Assembly: GCA_009917695.1 (NCBI GenBank)
Contig: JAACJG010000008.1
Coordinates: 124,001-188,000, forward strand
Length of the DNA stretch: 64,000 nucleotides
DNA from: Candidatus Rifleibacterium amylolyticum
GTDB taxonomy: Bacteria > Muiribacteriota > Ozemobacteria > Ozemobacterales > Ozemobacteraceae
Direction: 5' to 3'
Shown: one piece after another, positions 34,373 to 42,957 of the stretch
Numbering within the stretch: position 1 is the first letter of the stretch
Layout: every line of letters starts with the position of its first letter
The notes under the pieces: generated by a model
Database searches by the model: none
Told to the model about the DNA's origin: nothing
Seen by the model: the letters and a program-made list of their open reading frames with translations, nothing else
Program-made: the position numbers and the translations under genes

Positions 34373-34479
34373 CTTGCACCACTAGCGTTTGATCAAGTCA
34401 GCAGGCCGCCGCAGTTATGAGTAAAGGAATTGCATTTCGGCAGACTTCTACTTAATTCTTGCACGAATTGCCGACAAAT

Positions 34480-36534
34480 TCAAGAGGAAGAAGTAACCTC
34501 AGACATCAACCTGTTGGCATCATGGCTGTCAGGAGCCATTTTTGGCAGCAACTCTTCAGCTCTGGCAAATTCCCCGGCCAGGCAAAGCAGATGGCCATAC
34601 CAGGCAAATGCCCGGCTATTTCTGAGTTTGCCGCTACAGGCCTTTTCTGCTAAAGCAAGTGCTTCGCTGGTTTTATTCTCTGACTGTGCCATTATCGATA
34701 AAATAACGGTTTTATACGAAGTCACCAGCGGCCCACCAGCCAGAGAAGAAATCTTATCTTTGAGCTTTAAGAGAGCGTCTTTTGACTTAAGATTAAAGTC
34801 AAGCTCAGCAATCTCAACCATGGCCTCAGCTTTGATCAGTGGCATCCTTGCGCTGTTAAAAGCCTTCACCAGTTCGATATGCGCCTGCACGTTTTCTCCA
34901 CAAGAGAGTGCGCATCGACCAAGAATCAACAGCGAAAGAGCTGTTTCATCAGGCGAAAAACTCTTGACTCTATGTTCAGGCAGTCCCCGGATCAACTTTA
35001 GAGCGCCGCCAAAGTCGCCCTTGCGCGCCTTGAGAAAAGCTTCATACAATTGCCCGGACTCTAAAGCATTGTGTTTTTTGAAAACCTCAAGAAATTCACC
35101 AAGTTGCTGCTGAGCCTCCAGGTATTCTTCACGGGCAATAAGAGCAAAAATATAGGCTTTCCACATCATTGGAAAAGTCTGGCGATCATAGCTGCCCAGA
35201 ACTTTACGGGAAGCCAGGACAGCCTGTTCGTAATCATCATTCTCGATAAGTTTCCAGGCCCTGGTTTCGAGTATTTTGGCGTCAGTAAAGCTTATACCGT
35301 TGGAGTTACGAAGATCATTATGGCTTACCGAAGCAAGATCGCCATAACCAAGCAGAGAAGTTATTTTAAAAATTACAAAGCGGCCAAGCGGCATAAAAAA
35401 TGACGTGATCGCTGACATAACAAAAGTTGCGGCCATAAGTGCCATTCTTGTGCCAAAACCAATGCGACTCTGAAACACCAGCACAAATGCCATGAAAAAC
35501 CAGCAGAAAAACCAGATGCCGAAAAGCTCATGGCGTTTGGGTTTTTGAGATTCCGGCAGCAATAAAAATGAGGGAAAAACAGCAAAGAGGGCAAAAGCGA
35601 TAAAGTGCCCACCAATAAGCATGCGGGGGATTATCCAGACCGAATCGAACAGCGAAAATTCATCCTGCAGGATCGCTACGTAAAATTCTCGTTTCATCAT
35701 CACCTGAGCGACGACGACAGAAACGACGCCAAGAATAACGAAAATGACATTGTGCCAGAGGGCAGAAGGAGAGGTCAGCCTTGTCGCCAGAAACAGCAGA
35801 CCACTGAAAAGCACCGCGAAATAAAGTGCGCAGAGCACATAACTCAGGCCGAGAGGGAGACAGGAAAGAAAAATTGCCGGAGTTGAAACGAGAATTTGCG
35901 AAATAAAACCACTGTCGCCACCGGATCCTGAGGAAAGACGCGAAATCTCGGAGCTCGTATGCATGGCTCGGCCGAAATTTCCCAGCTCCAGATCCATCAT
36001 CAGCGCCAGACGGAGCTCTGGCAGAGCAAGCCCGGCAAAATTATCATAATCGCGCAATAGCTCGTCAGCGCGACTGCTCATTCCCAACAGTTGATTGACC
36101 ATAGCCAGACGGATTCTGGCAACGTCGTTTTTTTCATAAGCCTTTAACGAACGCGAATACGCCGAGGCAGCATCTTCAACTGAGCCACGTGCAATTGCTA
36201 TTCTACCCATAAGAAGATGAACTTCCGACTGCCCGGCAGCCGGAAGTTTTTCTACTGGAATATCTCCGAGCAGTTCAGCTGCCCGGTCATACATACCTAC
36301 CTTGACCAGAGCTTTACCCCAGAGCATGAGAGGCAAGACGTTCTTGGGGTAGGTGTTGTAGGCCTCTTCGTAAATCGCTACAGCATCTTCGATTTCACCC
36401 TTCTGCTCAAATCTCTGCGCTTTCTGAACAAGAATCTGAGATTTCTTGAGGAGAACAGCTTCGTCCTCCGAGGCTCCAATGGCCGGAATGGAGACAACAA
36501 GCAACAAACAAAGAAGAGTGAGCCTCTTTAGCAA
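34480..36534 (-). CDS. TPR membrane protein
   Basis: 684 residues. Signal peptide (LTLLCLLLVVSIPAIGA), N-terminal TPRs to about residue 185, roughly six membrane helices between about 200 and 400, and a second helical-repeat region to the end. The sandwich of TPR, membrane and TPR suggests a scaffold with repeat domains on one or both faces of the inner membrane. The start is TTG 36534 with GGAGG 5 nt upstream. It directly follows the DUF3006-like mini-gene. Confidence 0.82.
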   Translation of the reverse strand: MLKRLTLLCLLLVVSIPAIGASEDEAVLLKKSQILVQKAQRFEQKGEIEDAVAIYEEAYNTYPKNVLPLMLWGKALVKVGMYDRAAELLGDIPVEKLPAAGQSEVHLLMGRIAIARGSVEDAASAYSRSLKAYEKNDVARIRLAMVNQLLGMSSRADELLRDYDNFAGLALPELRLALMMDLELGNFGRAMHTSSEISRLSSGSGGDSGFISQILVSTPAIFLSCLPLGLSYVLCALYFAVLFSGLLFLATRLTSPSALWHNVIFVILGVVSVVVAQVMMKREFYVAILQDEFSLFDSVWIIPRMLIGGHFIAFALFAVFPSFLLLPESQKPKRHELFGIWFFCWFFMAFVLVFQSRIGFGTRMALMAATFVMSAITSFFMPLGRFVIFKITSLLGYGDLASVSHNDLRNSNGISFTDAKILETRAWKLIENDDYEQAVLASRKVLGSYDRQTFPMMWKAYIFALIAREEYLEAQQQLGEFLEVFKKHNALESGQLYEAFLKARKGDFGGALKLIRGLPEHRVKSFSPDETALSLLILGRCALSCGENVQAHIELVKAFNSARMPLIKAEAMVEIAELDFNLKSKDALLKLKDKISSLAGGPLVTSYKTVILSIMAQSENKTSEALALAEKACSGKLRNSRAFAWYGHLLCLAGEFARAEELLPKMAPDSHDANRLMSEVTSSS

Positions 36535-36553
36535 AATTTCCTCCAGAAAAGGG

Positions 36554-36733
36554 CTATTTCATCAGCTCCTGCTGTTTGGCGCTGGCTTCGTTGTCTTTGG
36601 CAAAACTGACTTTGACGATGTCACCAATACCGATCTCGTCGCTCAATTCATTCTTGTAAACATTGATTACATCGCCATTTTCGAGAAGACAGCGGAAATA
36701 GTCACCATGTTTTGAATCTACTACAGCCTGCAT
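36554..36733 (-). CDS. DUF3006-like small protein
   Basis: 59 residues, with an excellent AGGAGG five bases before ATG 36733. The pattern MQAVVDSKHGDYFRCLLENG, then DVINVYKNELSDEIGIGD and IVKVSFAKD, matches the small beta-barrel DUF3006 family (VVDR.EGDYAVLLLEDGE). The C-terminal helical tail is typical too. Function is unknown. It lies between the 117-residue gene and the TPR gene, 20 nt from each, and is probably transcribed with the aminoacyl-tRNA synthetase operon. Confidence 0.75.
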   Translation of the reverse strand: MQAVVDSKHGDYFRCLLENGDVINVYKNELSDEIGIGDIVKVSFAKDNEASAKQQELMK

Positions 36734-36754
36734 ATAACCCTCCTAAGATGGATA

Positions 36755-37108
36755 TTAGAAACCGAGCTGCGCCAGATAGCTCTGAACGAAACGGTGAATC
36801 TCATCTACCGCGCCATCATGCTGCGAAGCTTCGAGAAAGGCGATCTTGTTACCGCGCATGTCGCCCTCGCGTGTTTTGTAAACCTCGATACGATAAACAA
36901 GCTCATTCGAAAAGTTCTTGTGCGGAAACGTCTTGACCAGAAGACGCGTCTCATCGAGCAGACGCAACACCATCGATTCCTGAAGAGGGCTGGCCTGAAG
37001 TGTTACATCCAGGCCGAGGTCCTCGTTTTTGCGGAAAAGATAACGCTGCGTTATGCGAAAGATAAGGTCGCCAACGTCTCTTAAACTCAGATTGACAGTT
37101 TTTTCCAT
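36755..37108 (-). CDS. Hypothetical small protein downstream of thrS
   Basis: 117 residues, soluble, alpha/beta, with no recognised family. The start ATG lies inside the last codons of thrS (22-nt overlap), so it is coupled to that synthetase. An N-terminal helix-rich part (LSLRDVGDLIFRITQRYLF) is followed by strands and a C-terminal helix. Its coupling to thrS is the only clue to function. Confidence 0.75.
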   Translation of the reverse strand: MEKTVNLSLRDVGDLIFRITQRYLFRKNEDLGLDVTLQASPLQESMVLRLLDETRLLVKTFPHKNFSNELVYRIEVYKTREGDMRGNKIAFLEASQHDGAVDEIHRFVQSYLAQLGF

Positions 37109-39003
37109 TCCTGCTCCCTGATGAAATCTGCGAGGGCAATTCCGGTAAGATTCTCGCCATTGCGCAGGCGAACGGTGATTTTACCTTCGTCTGCCTCGTT
37201 GTCACCGAGAATCAGCATAAAGGGAATCTTCTGCAACTGCGCATTGCGAATACGATAACCGATCTTGTCATTGCGGTCATCGAGCTCAACACGGATATCG
37301 TGTCGTTTCATGCTGTCGATCACCTTGCGCGCATAATCATGATGCTTTTCGGTAACCGGTATGACTACCGCCTGTACCGGTGCCAGCCAGAGCGGCATGG
37401 CGCCGCTGTGATGCTCGATCAGGACTCCGAAGAAGCGCTCGATCGAGCCAAGCAGAGCACGGTGAACCATATAGGGGCGATGCCGCTGGCCATCAGCACC
37501 CACATAGGTCATGTCAAAACGTTCGGGTAGATTGAAATCGAACTGAATGGTGGTAACCTGCCATTCACGGCCGATTGCATCTTTGACCTTGAGGTCGATT
37601 TTCGGTCCGTAAAAAGCGCCGCCGCCGTCATCGACTTCGCACTCGAGACCTTCTGCCGCGACGGCTTTGCGTAAAGAATCTATGGCGGTTGCCCAGCGCG
37701 ATTCTTCGCCTACAGCCTTTTCCGGGCGGGTAGCGAGATAAGCCTTGACTTCTTTGAATTCAAAAGCCTTCCAGATACCAAGACTGAAGCGCAGAACTTC
37801 GCGAATTTCATCTTCAATCTGCTCAGGCGTGCAGATGATGTGAGCATCATCCTGAGTGAAGCCGCGCACGCGCATCAGGCCATGCAAAACGCCGCTTTTC
37901 TCGTAGCGGTAGACAGTGCCGAGTTCGGCCCAGCGCAGAGGCAGATCGCGATACGAACGCATCTGCGATTTGTAGATCATGATATGGAACGGGCAGTTCA
38001 TCGGCTTGATGAAGTAATCGGCCTCGTCAATTTCCATCGGGCTGTACATAGATTCTTTATAGAAATCGAGATGACCGCTGGTCTCCCACAGCCACTTCTG
38101 ACCGATATGAGGAGTGTTGATCAGTTCGTAGCCATTGCGATAATGCTGATCTTTCCAGAAGGATTCGATAATGTGTCTGATTCGGGCTCCCTTAGGATGC
38201 CAGAAAACAAGACCTGGCCCGACTTCTTCGTGAATCGAATAAAGGTCGAGTTCTTTGCCGAGCTTTCGATGATCTCGCTTTTTCGCTTCTTCCAGGCGTT
38301 CAAGATGCTCTTTGAGTTCTTCTTTGCTGGCAAAAGCGGTGCCGTAGACTCGCTGCAGCATCGGTCTCTTTTCGTCGCCACGCCAGTAGGCGCCGGCAAC
38401 GCTGAGCAGTTTAAAGTGCTTAACGGCCCCGGAATCCTGGACGTGCGGGCCACGACAGAGGTCAGTGAAACCACCATGCGTGAAAGTAGTGATCGTCTGA
38501 TCACCAAGCTCATTGATCAATTCGACCTTGAAAGGCTGATTGGTTTCGCTGAAGTATTTTATCGCTTCTTCTTTACTCAGTTCTTTTCTGACGAATGGCG
38601 ATTTTGCCTTGATGCCTGCTTCCATCTCTTTTTCGATGGCTTCAAGATCTTCGACGGTCAAGGCGCGCGGCAGTTTGAAGTCGTAGTAAAAACCGGTTTC
38701 GATGGCAGGGCCGATGCCAAACTGCGCATCGGGAAACATCTTGAGCACTGCTTCTGCCATAATGTGCGCCATTGAATGGCGGCAGACATCATTGGCTTCG
38801 GGCGACTTCGAAGTGATTATTTCGAGATCGGCAGAGCTGGTAACGGGAGTGCGCAGGTCAGTGACCTCGCCATTTATCTTACCAGCCAGAGCGGCTTTAG
38901 CCAGCCCTGGTCCTATTTTCGCGGCGGCATCCAGAACGGTTGCGCCTGACTCCAGCTCAATGATTTTTCCATCAGGAAGTTTAAGCTGAATCATCTGTGA
39001 CAT
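37087..39003 (-). CDS. thrS: Threonine-tRNA ligase
   Basis: 638 residues, full length. TGS domain 1-62; the editing domain carries HSMAH with H76 and H80, plus C183 and H187 in LCRGPH; the class II catalytic core has C337 in MNCPFH and H388 in QDDAH for the catalytic zinc. The C-terminal anticodon-binding domain follows. It charges tRNA-Thr. ATG 39003 has GGAG 5 nt upstream. The gene is 31 nt downstream of tyrS and overlaps the following small gene. No T-box leader motif is visible upstream. Confidence 0.97.
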   Translation of the reverse strand: MSQMIQLKLPDGKIIELESGATVLDAAAKIGPGLAKAALAGKINGEVTDLRTPVTSSADLEIITSKSPEANDVCRHSMAHIMAEAVLKMFPDAQFGIGPAIETGFYYDFKLPRALTVEDLEAIEKEMEAGIKAKSPFVRKELSKEEAIKYFSETNQPFKVELINELGDQTITTFTHGGFTDLCRGPHVQDSGAVKHFKLLSVAGAYWRGDEKRPMLQRVYGTAFASKEELKEHLERLEEAKKRDHRKLGKELDLYSIHEEVGPGLVFWHPKGARIRHIIESFWKDQHYRNGYELINTPHIGQKWLWETSGHLDFYKESMYSPMEIDEADYFIKPMNCPFHIMIYKSQMRSYRDLPLRWAELGTVYRYEKSGVLHGLMRVRGFTQDDAHIICTPEQIEDEIREVLRFSLGIWKAFEFKEVKAYLATRPEKAVGEESRWATAIDSLRKAVAAEGLECEVDDGGGAFYGPKIDLKVKDAIGREWQVTTIQFDFNLPERFDMTYVGADGQRHRPYMVHRALLGSIERFFGVLIEHHSGAMPLWLAPVQAVVIPVTEKHHDYARKVIDSMKRHDIRVELDDRNDKIGYRIRNAQLQKIPFMLILGDNEADEGKITVRLRNGENLTGIALADFIREQEWKKLSI

Positions 39004-39034
39004 ATTGTCTCCTTGGTTCTATGCGGTCAGGCCT

Positions 39035-40261
39035 TTATTCGGGCCTGAGAGTGAGTTTTTTAAATTTTCTTTTGCCGGCTTGAACAATGAATGACGAGCC
39101 GGCCGTAAACATTTTCTGACCGTCTGTGACCTTTTCCTGGTCAATCTTGATCCCGCCCTGCTGCAGCAGGCGTCTTGCTTCGCCGCCGCTTTCGGCGAGA
39201 CCGCCAAGGGTCAGTAGCCGCATAAGCGGCAGACCTCCGGTCGGAACCGGTAATTCGAGTTCTTCAATCTCGTCAGGCAGGCCGTCGCCAGTTTTGCCGA
39301 ACATCTTTTCGAATTCGGCTTCGGCAACGGCACCAGCTTCTTCGCCGTGATACTGTGCCGTTATCTGACGGGCCAGACGCATCTTGATCGCTTTGGGTTC
39401 CTGTAAAATGCGGTCTCTTATCGCCTTGAGCTCAGCCAGATCGAGGCTGGTCAGCAGCTCATAGTATTTCATCATCAATTCATCGGGAATCGACATGAGC
39501 TTGCCATAAATCTGGCCGGGGTCTTCATTGATTCCCACGTAGTTGCCGAGACTTTTCGACATTTTCTCTTTGCCATCGAGACCTTCGAGAATCGGCATGG
39601 TCAAAGTAACCTGTGGCGCCTGACCATAAGAACGCTGCAGTTCGCGACCCACCAACAGATTGAAGGTCTGATCGACACCGCCAAGCTCTACGTCTGATTT
39701 GAGCGCGACCGAATCATAGCCCTGCATGAGCGGATACATGAATTCTACGACACTTATCGGAATCTGATTCTTGAACCTGTTCGAAAAATCGTCGCGTTCG
39801 AGCATGCGGGCGACTGTATACTGACCACAAAGTTTGAGAACATCAGCAAAAGTCATGTTGCCGAGCCAGTCAGAGTTAAAAACAATCTGTATCTTATCGA
39901 GGTCAAGAATCTTGCCAATCTGCGTTTTGTAGGTCTCGGCATTGGCCATGATTTCTTCTTCGCAAAGAGCCGGGCGGGTCTTTTTCTTGCCGGTCGGGTC
40001 GCCGATGCGGCCGGTGAAGTCACCGATCAGAAAGACGACCTGATGGCCAAGCATCTGAAACTGGCGCAGTTTCTGAATGACCACGGTATGACCGAGATGA
40101 ATGTCGGGCGCGGAAGGATCGGCGCCAAACTTTACTATCAGCGGCTTGCCGGTGGTATATGACTTTTCGAATTTTTTGAGCAGTTCGTCACGCGAGACAA
40201 TATCAGCCGCACCAGTTGCCACGATTTCGAGCTGTTCCTGAGGGGTTGCGCTGAATTTCAC
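39035..40261 (-). CDS. tyrS: Tyrosine-tRNA ligase
   Basis: 408 residues. The class I motif HLGH is at 55-58, KMSKS is at 233-237, GGVDQTFNLLVG lies between them, and an S4 RNA-binding domain closes the protein (about 345-405). This is the longer TyrRS type with a C-terminal S4 domain. The start is GTG 40261, two bases after the valS stop, with AGGAG about 9 nt upstream inside the valS end, so translation is coupled. It charges tRNA-Tyr. Confidence 0.97.
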   Translation of the reverse strand: MKFSATPQEQLEIVATGAADIVSRDELLKKFEKSYTTGKPLIVKFGADPSAPDIHLGHTVVIQKLRQFQMLGHQVVFLIGDFTGRIGDPTGKKKTRPALCEEEIMANAETYKTQIGKILDLDKIQIVFNSDWLGNMTFADVLKLCGQYTVARMLERDDFSNRFKNQIPISVVEFMYPLMQGYDSVALKSDVELGGVDQTFNLLVGRELQRSYGQAPQVTLTMPILEGLDGKEKMSKSLGNYVGINEDPGQIYGKLMSIPDELMMKYYELLTSLDLAELKAIRDRILQEPKAIKMRLARQITAQYHGEEAGAVAEAEFEKMFGKTGDGLPDEIEELELPVPTGGLPLMRLLTLGGLAESGGEARRLLQQGGIKIDQEKVTDGQKMFTAGSSFIVQAGKRKFKKLTLRPE

Positions 40262-40263
40262 TT

Positions 40264-42933
40264 TCAGATGCTCCTGAGTTCTTTCTGGTATTCCTTGAGT
40301 TTGGCTATCTGCTGCTGATAAGCATCGATGCCCTCGCGGATTTTGTCGACCACTTCGGCCGGCGCTTTGCTGACAAAATCAGCATTTTCGAGCTTGACCG
40401 AGATTTTGGCCATTTCTTTTTCGATTTTTCCGAGTTCGTTATCGACACGCGCCAGTTCGACCGGAACGTCGATCAGACCAGCGAGATCGAGACATACTTC
40501 GCAGGCACCCATCAGGCCAACGAGATGGCCGGAAGGCTTGCCATCGGCCAGACTCAGGCTTTCGACACCGGCGAGTGAGCGAATCATGTCGGCGTGATTG
40601 ATGAAAGCTTCACTGGTTTTATCGTTTTTAACGACTCTGACCGTAACTTTTTTGGCAGGCGAAATATTAGCGGAGGCTCGCAGATTGCGGATTACGCGCA
40701 CGGCCTCCATCAGCTCGCCGATTTCTTGTTCGAGCGGAACATTTACTCTTGCAGCATCTGCCACCGGGAAAGCGGCCTGCATGAGGAAGCCTTCGCTGCC
40801 CGGCAGTTTCTGCCAGATTTCTTCGGTGACGAATGGCATGAATGGATGCAGAATGCGCAGAGCGCCGTCGAGACAACTTACGAGAACCTGCAAGGTCAGG
40901 GCTTTGCGCTCGGCATCTTTGCCGAAAAGCACCGGCTTGCACATTTCGATATACCAGTCACAGAAGTCGTTCCAGATGAATTCGTAGGCGACTTTAAGCG
41001 CGTCGTTGAAGCGGAACTGGCCTTCGGCGAGATTGGCACTGACCTGTTCAATCGCGTAGTTCATGCGCGAAACGATCCAGTTGTCGATAGGGCTGAGACG
41101 CGAAGCTTCGGGCAGACCGGCCTTGATCGAGCAGCTGGCACCCTCAAGATTCATCATCACGAAGCGCGAGGCGTTCCAGAGTTTGTTGGCGAAGTTGCGG
41201 CCAATTTCGACCTTGTTCTCAGCAAATCTGATATCCTGACCAACCGGGGCCAGAGATATGACGGTATAGCGAAGAGCATCGGCACCATATTTGCCGATGA
41301 TTTCGAGCGGGTCGGGCGAGTTGCCAAGCGATTTGCTCATCTTGCGCCCCTTCATGTCTCTGACGATACTGGTGAAGTACACATCATGGAACGGGCATTC
41401 ACCGACGAAATAGTAGCCGGCCATGACCATTCTGGCGACCCAGAAGAAGATGATGTCGGGACCGGTAACCAGAGTGTCAGTCGGATAAAATCGGCGCAGA
41501 GTTTCGGTCTGTTCGGGCCATCCCATGGTCGAGAAGGGCCAGAGCCAGGAGGAGAACCAGGTATCAAGGACGTCTTCGTCTTGAGTGATACCCTGAGTGG
41601 CGCCACATTTATCGCATTTGTCGGGACAATCTGAGGCAACCATCACATGCCGACAGGAGCCGCAGGTATAAGCCGGGATGCGATGCCCCCACCAGAGCTG
41701 GCGACTGATACACCAGTCTCTTATGTTTTCCATCCAGTGCAGATAAACGCCAACCCAGCGGTTTGGCGTAAAGCGCAGTTTGCCACTCTTAACCGCTTCA
41801 ATAGCCTTTTCGGCCAGAGGTTTCATTTTAACGAACCACTGATCTGAGAGGTATGGCTCGATTACCGTTTTGCAACGCTCGCAATGGCCAACGGCAAGCT
41901 GGTGATCTTCGATCTTTTCGAGCAGACCAAGTTCTTCGAGTTCCTCGACAATCGCCTTGCGCGCAGCAAAACGTTCCATGCCCTTGAACTTGCCGGCCAG
42001 CTCGTTCATCACCCCACCCTCGTCCATTACTATTACCTGATCAAGGTTATGGCGGCGTCCCATTTCGAAATCATTGGGATCATGCGCTGGCGTAATCTTG
42101 ACGGCACCGGTGCCGAAGGTCTTATCGACGAAATCATCGACAAGAACTGGTATTTCACGATTTACGAATGGCAGAATCAGAGTCTTGCCGATAAGATCGG
42201 CATAGCGCTCATCATGAGGATTTACGGCAACGGCAACATCGCCAAGCATGGTTTCGGGGCGAGTGGTAGCAACTACAACGTGACCCTTGCCGTCTTTACG
42301 CGGGTATCTGATATACCAGAGACTGCCGTTGGTATCTTCGGGAATTTTCTCTTCGTCTGACAGAGCAGTTCGGCAGCGTGGGCACCAGTTGATGATGTAT
42401 TTGCCCTTGTAGATCAGGCCATCCTGGTAAAGTTTGATGAAACTGCGCTGCACAGCCTGACTGAGACCTTCATCCATGGTAAAGCGCTCGCGTTCCCAGT
42501 CGCATGAACAGCCTAATTTTTTGAGCTGACTGAGGATAATGCCGCCGTATTTTTCTTTCCAGCTCCAGACGCGGTCGAGAAACTTTTCTCGGCCGAGATC
42601 GTGGCGCGACAGCTTTTCTTTGGCGAGCGCCTTTTCGACGACGTTCTGAGTGGCGATGCCGGCATGGTCGGTGCCCGGCAGCCAGAGAGTTTCGCGGCCA
42701 AGCATGCGCTGATGGCGGATAAGAATATCCTGCAGCGTGTTGTTGAGAACATGCCCCATGGTCAGCATACCGGTAACGTTAGGCGGCGGTATGACAATAC
42801 AGTATTTCTCGCGATCGCTGTCGGGGTTGGCTGCGAAACAGCGGCTGCTTTCCCATTTCTGGTAGATTGAATTTTCGACTATCGCGGGATCATAAGCCTT
42901 AGGAAGAGCTTCAGAACTGGAATTCTGTGACAT
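40264..42933 (-). CDS. valS: Valine-tRNA ligase
   Basis: 889 residues. PPPNVTGMLTMGH (49-61) contains the class I HIGH-equivalent, KMSKS lies near residue 533, the editing (CP1) region lies between them, and the C-terminal end is the coiled-coil arm expected of ValRS. Zinc-type Cys pairs appear at CPRCRTAL and CGSCRHVM. It charges tRNA-Val and edits mischarged Thr. Start ATG 42933 follows the coiled-coil gene by 24 nt. It is first of three synthetase genes in a row. Confidence 0.97.
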   Translation of the reverse strand: MSQNSSSEALPKAYDPAIVENSIYQKWESSRCFAANPDSDREKYCIVIPPPNVTGMLTMGHVLNNTLQDILIRHQRMLGRETLWLPGTDHAGIATQNVVEKALAKEKLSRHDLGREKFLDRVWSWKEKYGGIILSQLKKLGCSCDWERERFTMDEGLSQAVQRSFIKLYQDGLIYKGKYIINWCPRCRTALSDEEKIPEDTNGSLWYIRYPRKDGKGHVVVATTRPETMLGDVAVAVNPHDERYADLIGKTLILPFVNREIPVLVDDFVDKTFGTGAVKITPAHDPNDFEMGRRHNLDQVIVMDEGGVMNELAGKFKGMERFAARKAIVEELEELGLLEKIEDHQLAVGHCERCKTVIEPYLSDQWFVKMKPLAEKAIEAVKSGKLRFTPNRWVGVYLHWMENIRDWCISRQLWWGHRIPAYTCGSCRHVMVASDCPDKCDKCGATQGITQDEDVLDTWFSSWLWPFSTMGWPEQTETLRRFYPTDTLVTGPDIIFFWVARMVMAGYYFVGECPFHDVYFTSIVRDMKGRKMSKSLGNSPDPLEIIGKYGADALRYTVISLAPVGQDIRFAENKVEIGRNFANKLWNASRFVMMNLEGASCSIKAGLPEASRLSPIDNWIVSRMNYAIEQVSANLAEGQFRFNDALKVAYEFIWNDFCDWYIEMCKPVLFGKDAERKALTLQVLVSCLDGALRILHPFMPFVTEEIWQKLPGSEGFLMQAAFPVADAARVNVPLEQEIGELMEAVRVIRNLRASANISPAKKVTVRVVKNDKTSEAFINHADMIRSLAGVESLSLADGKPSGHLVGLMGACEVCLDLAGLIDVPVELARVDNELGKIEKEMAKISVKLENADFVSKAPAEVVDKIREGIDAYQQQIAKLKEYQKELRSI

Positions 42934-42957
42934 AATTGGTTCCTGTTGTGGTGAGTG

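Noticed and set aside
37840-38775. 311-codon open frame opposite thrS
   Set aside because: Antisense to conserved thrS motifs, no domain, no ribosome site.
40594-41634. 346-codon open frame on the plus strand within valS
   Set aside because: It lies antisense to the fully motif-supported valS and has no recognisable domain or ribosome site; it is a by-product of codon bias.
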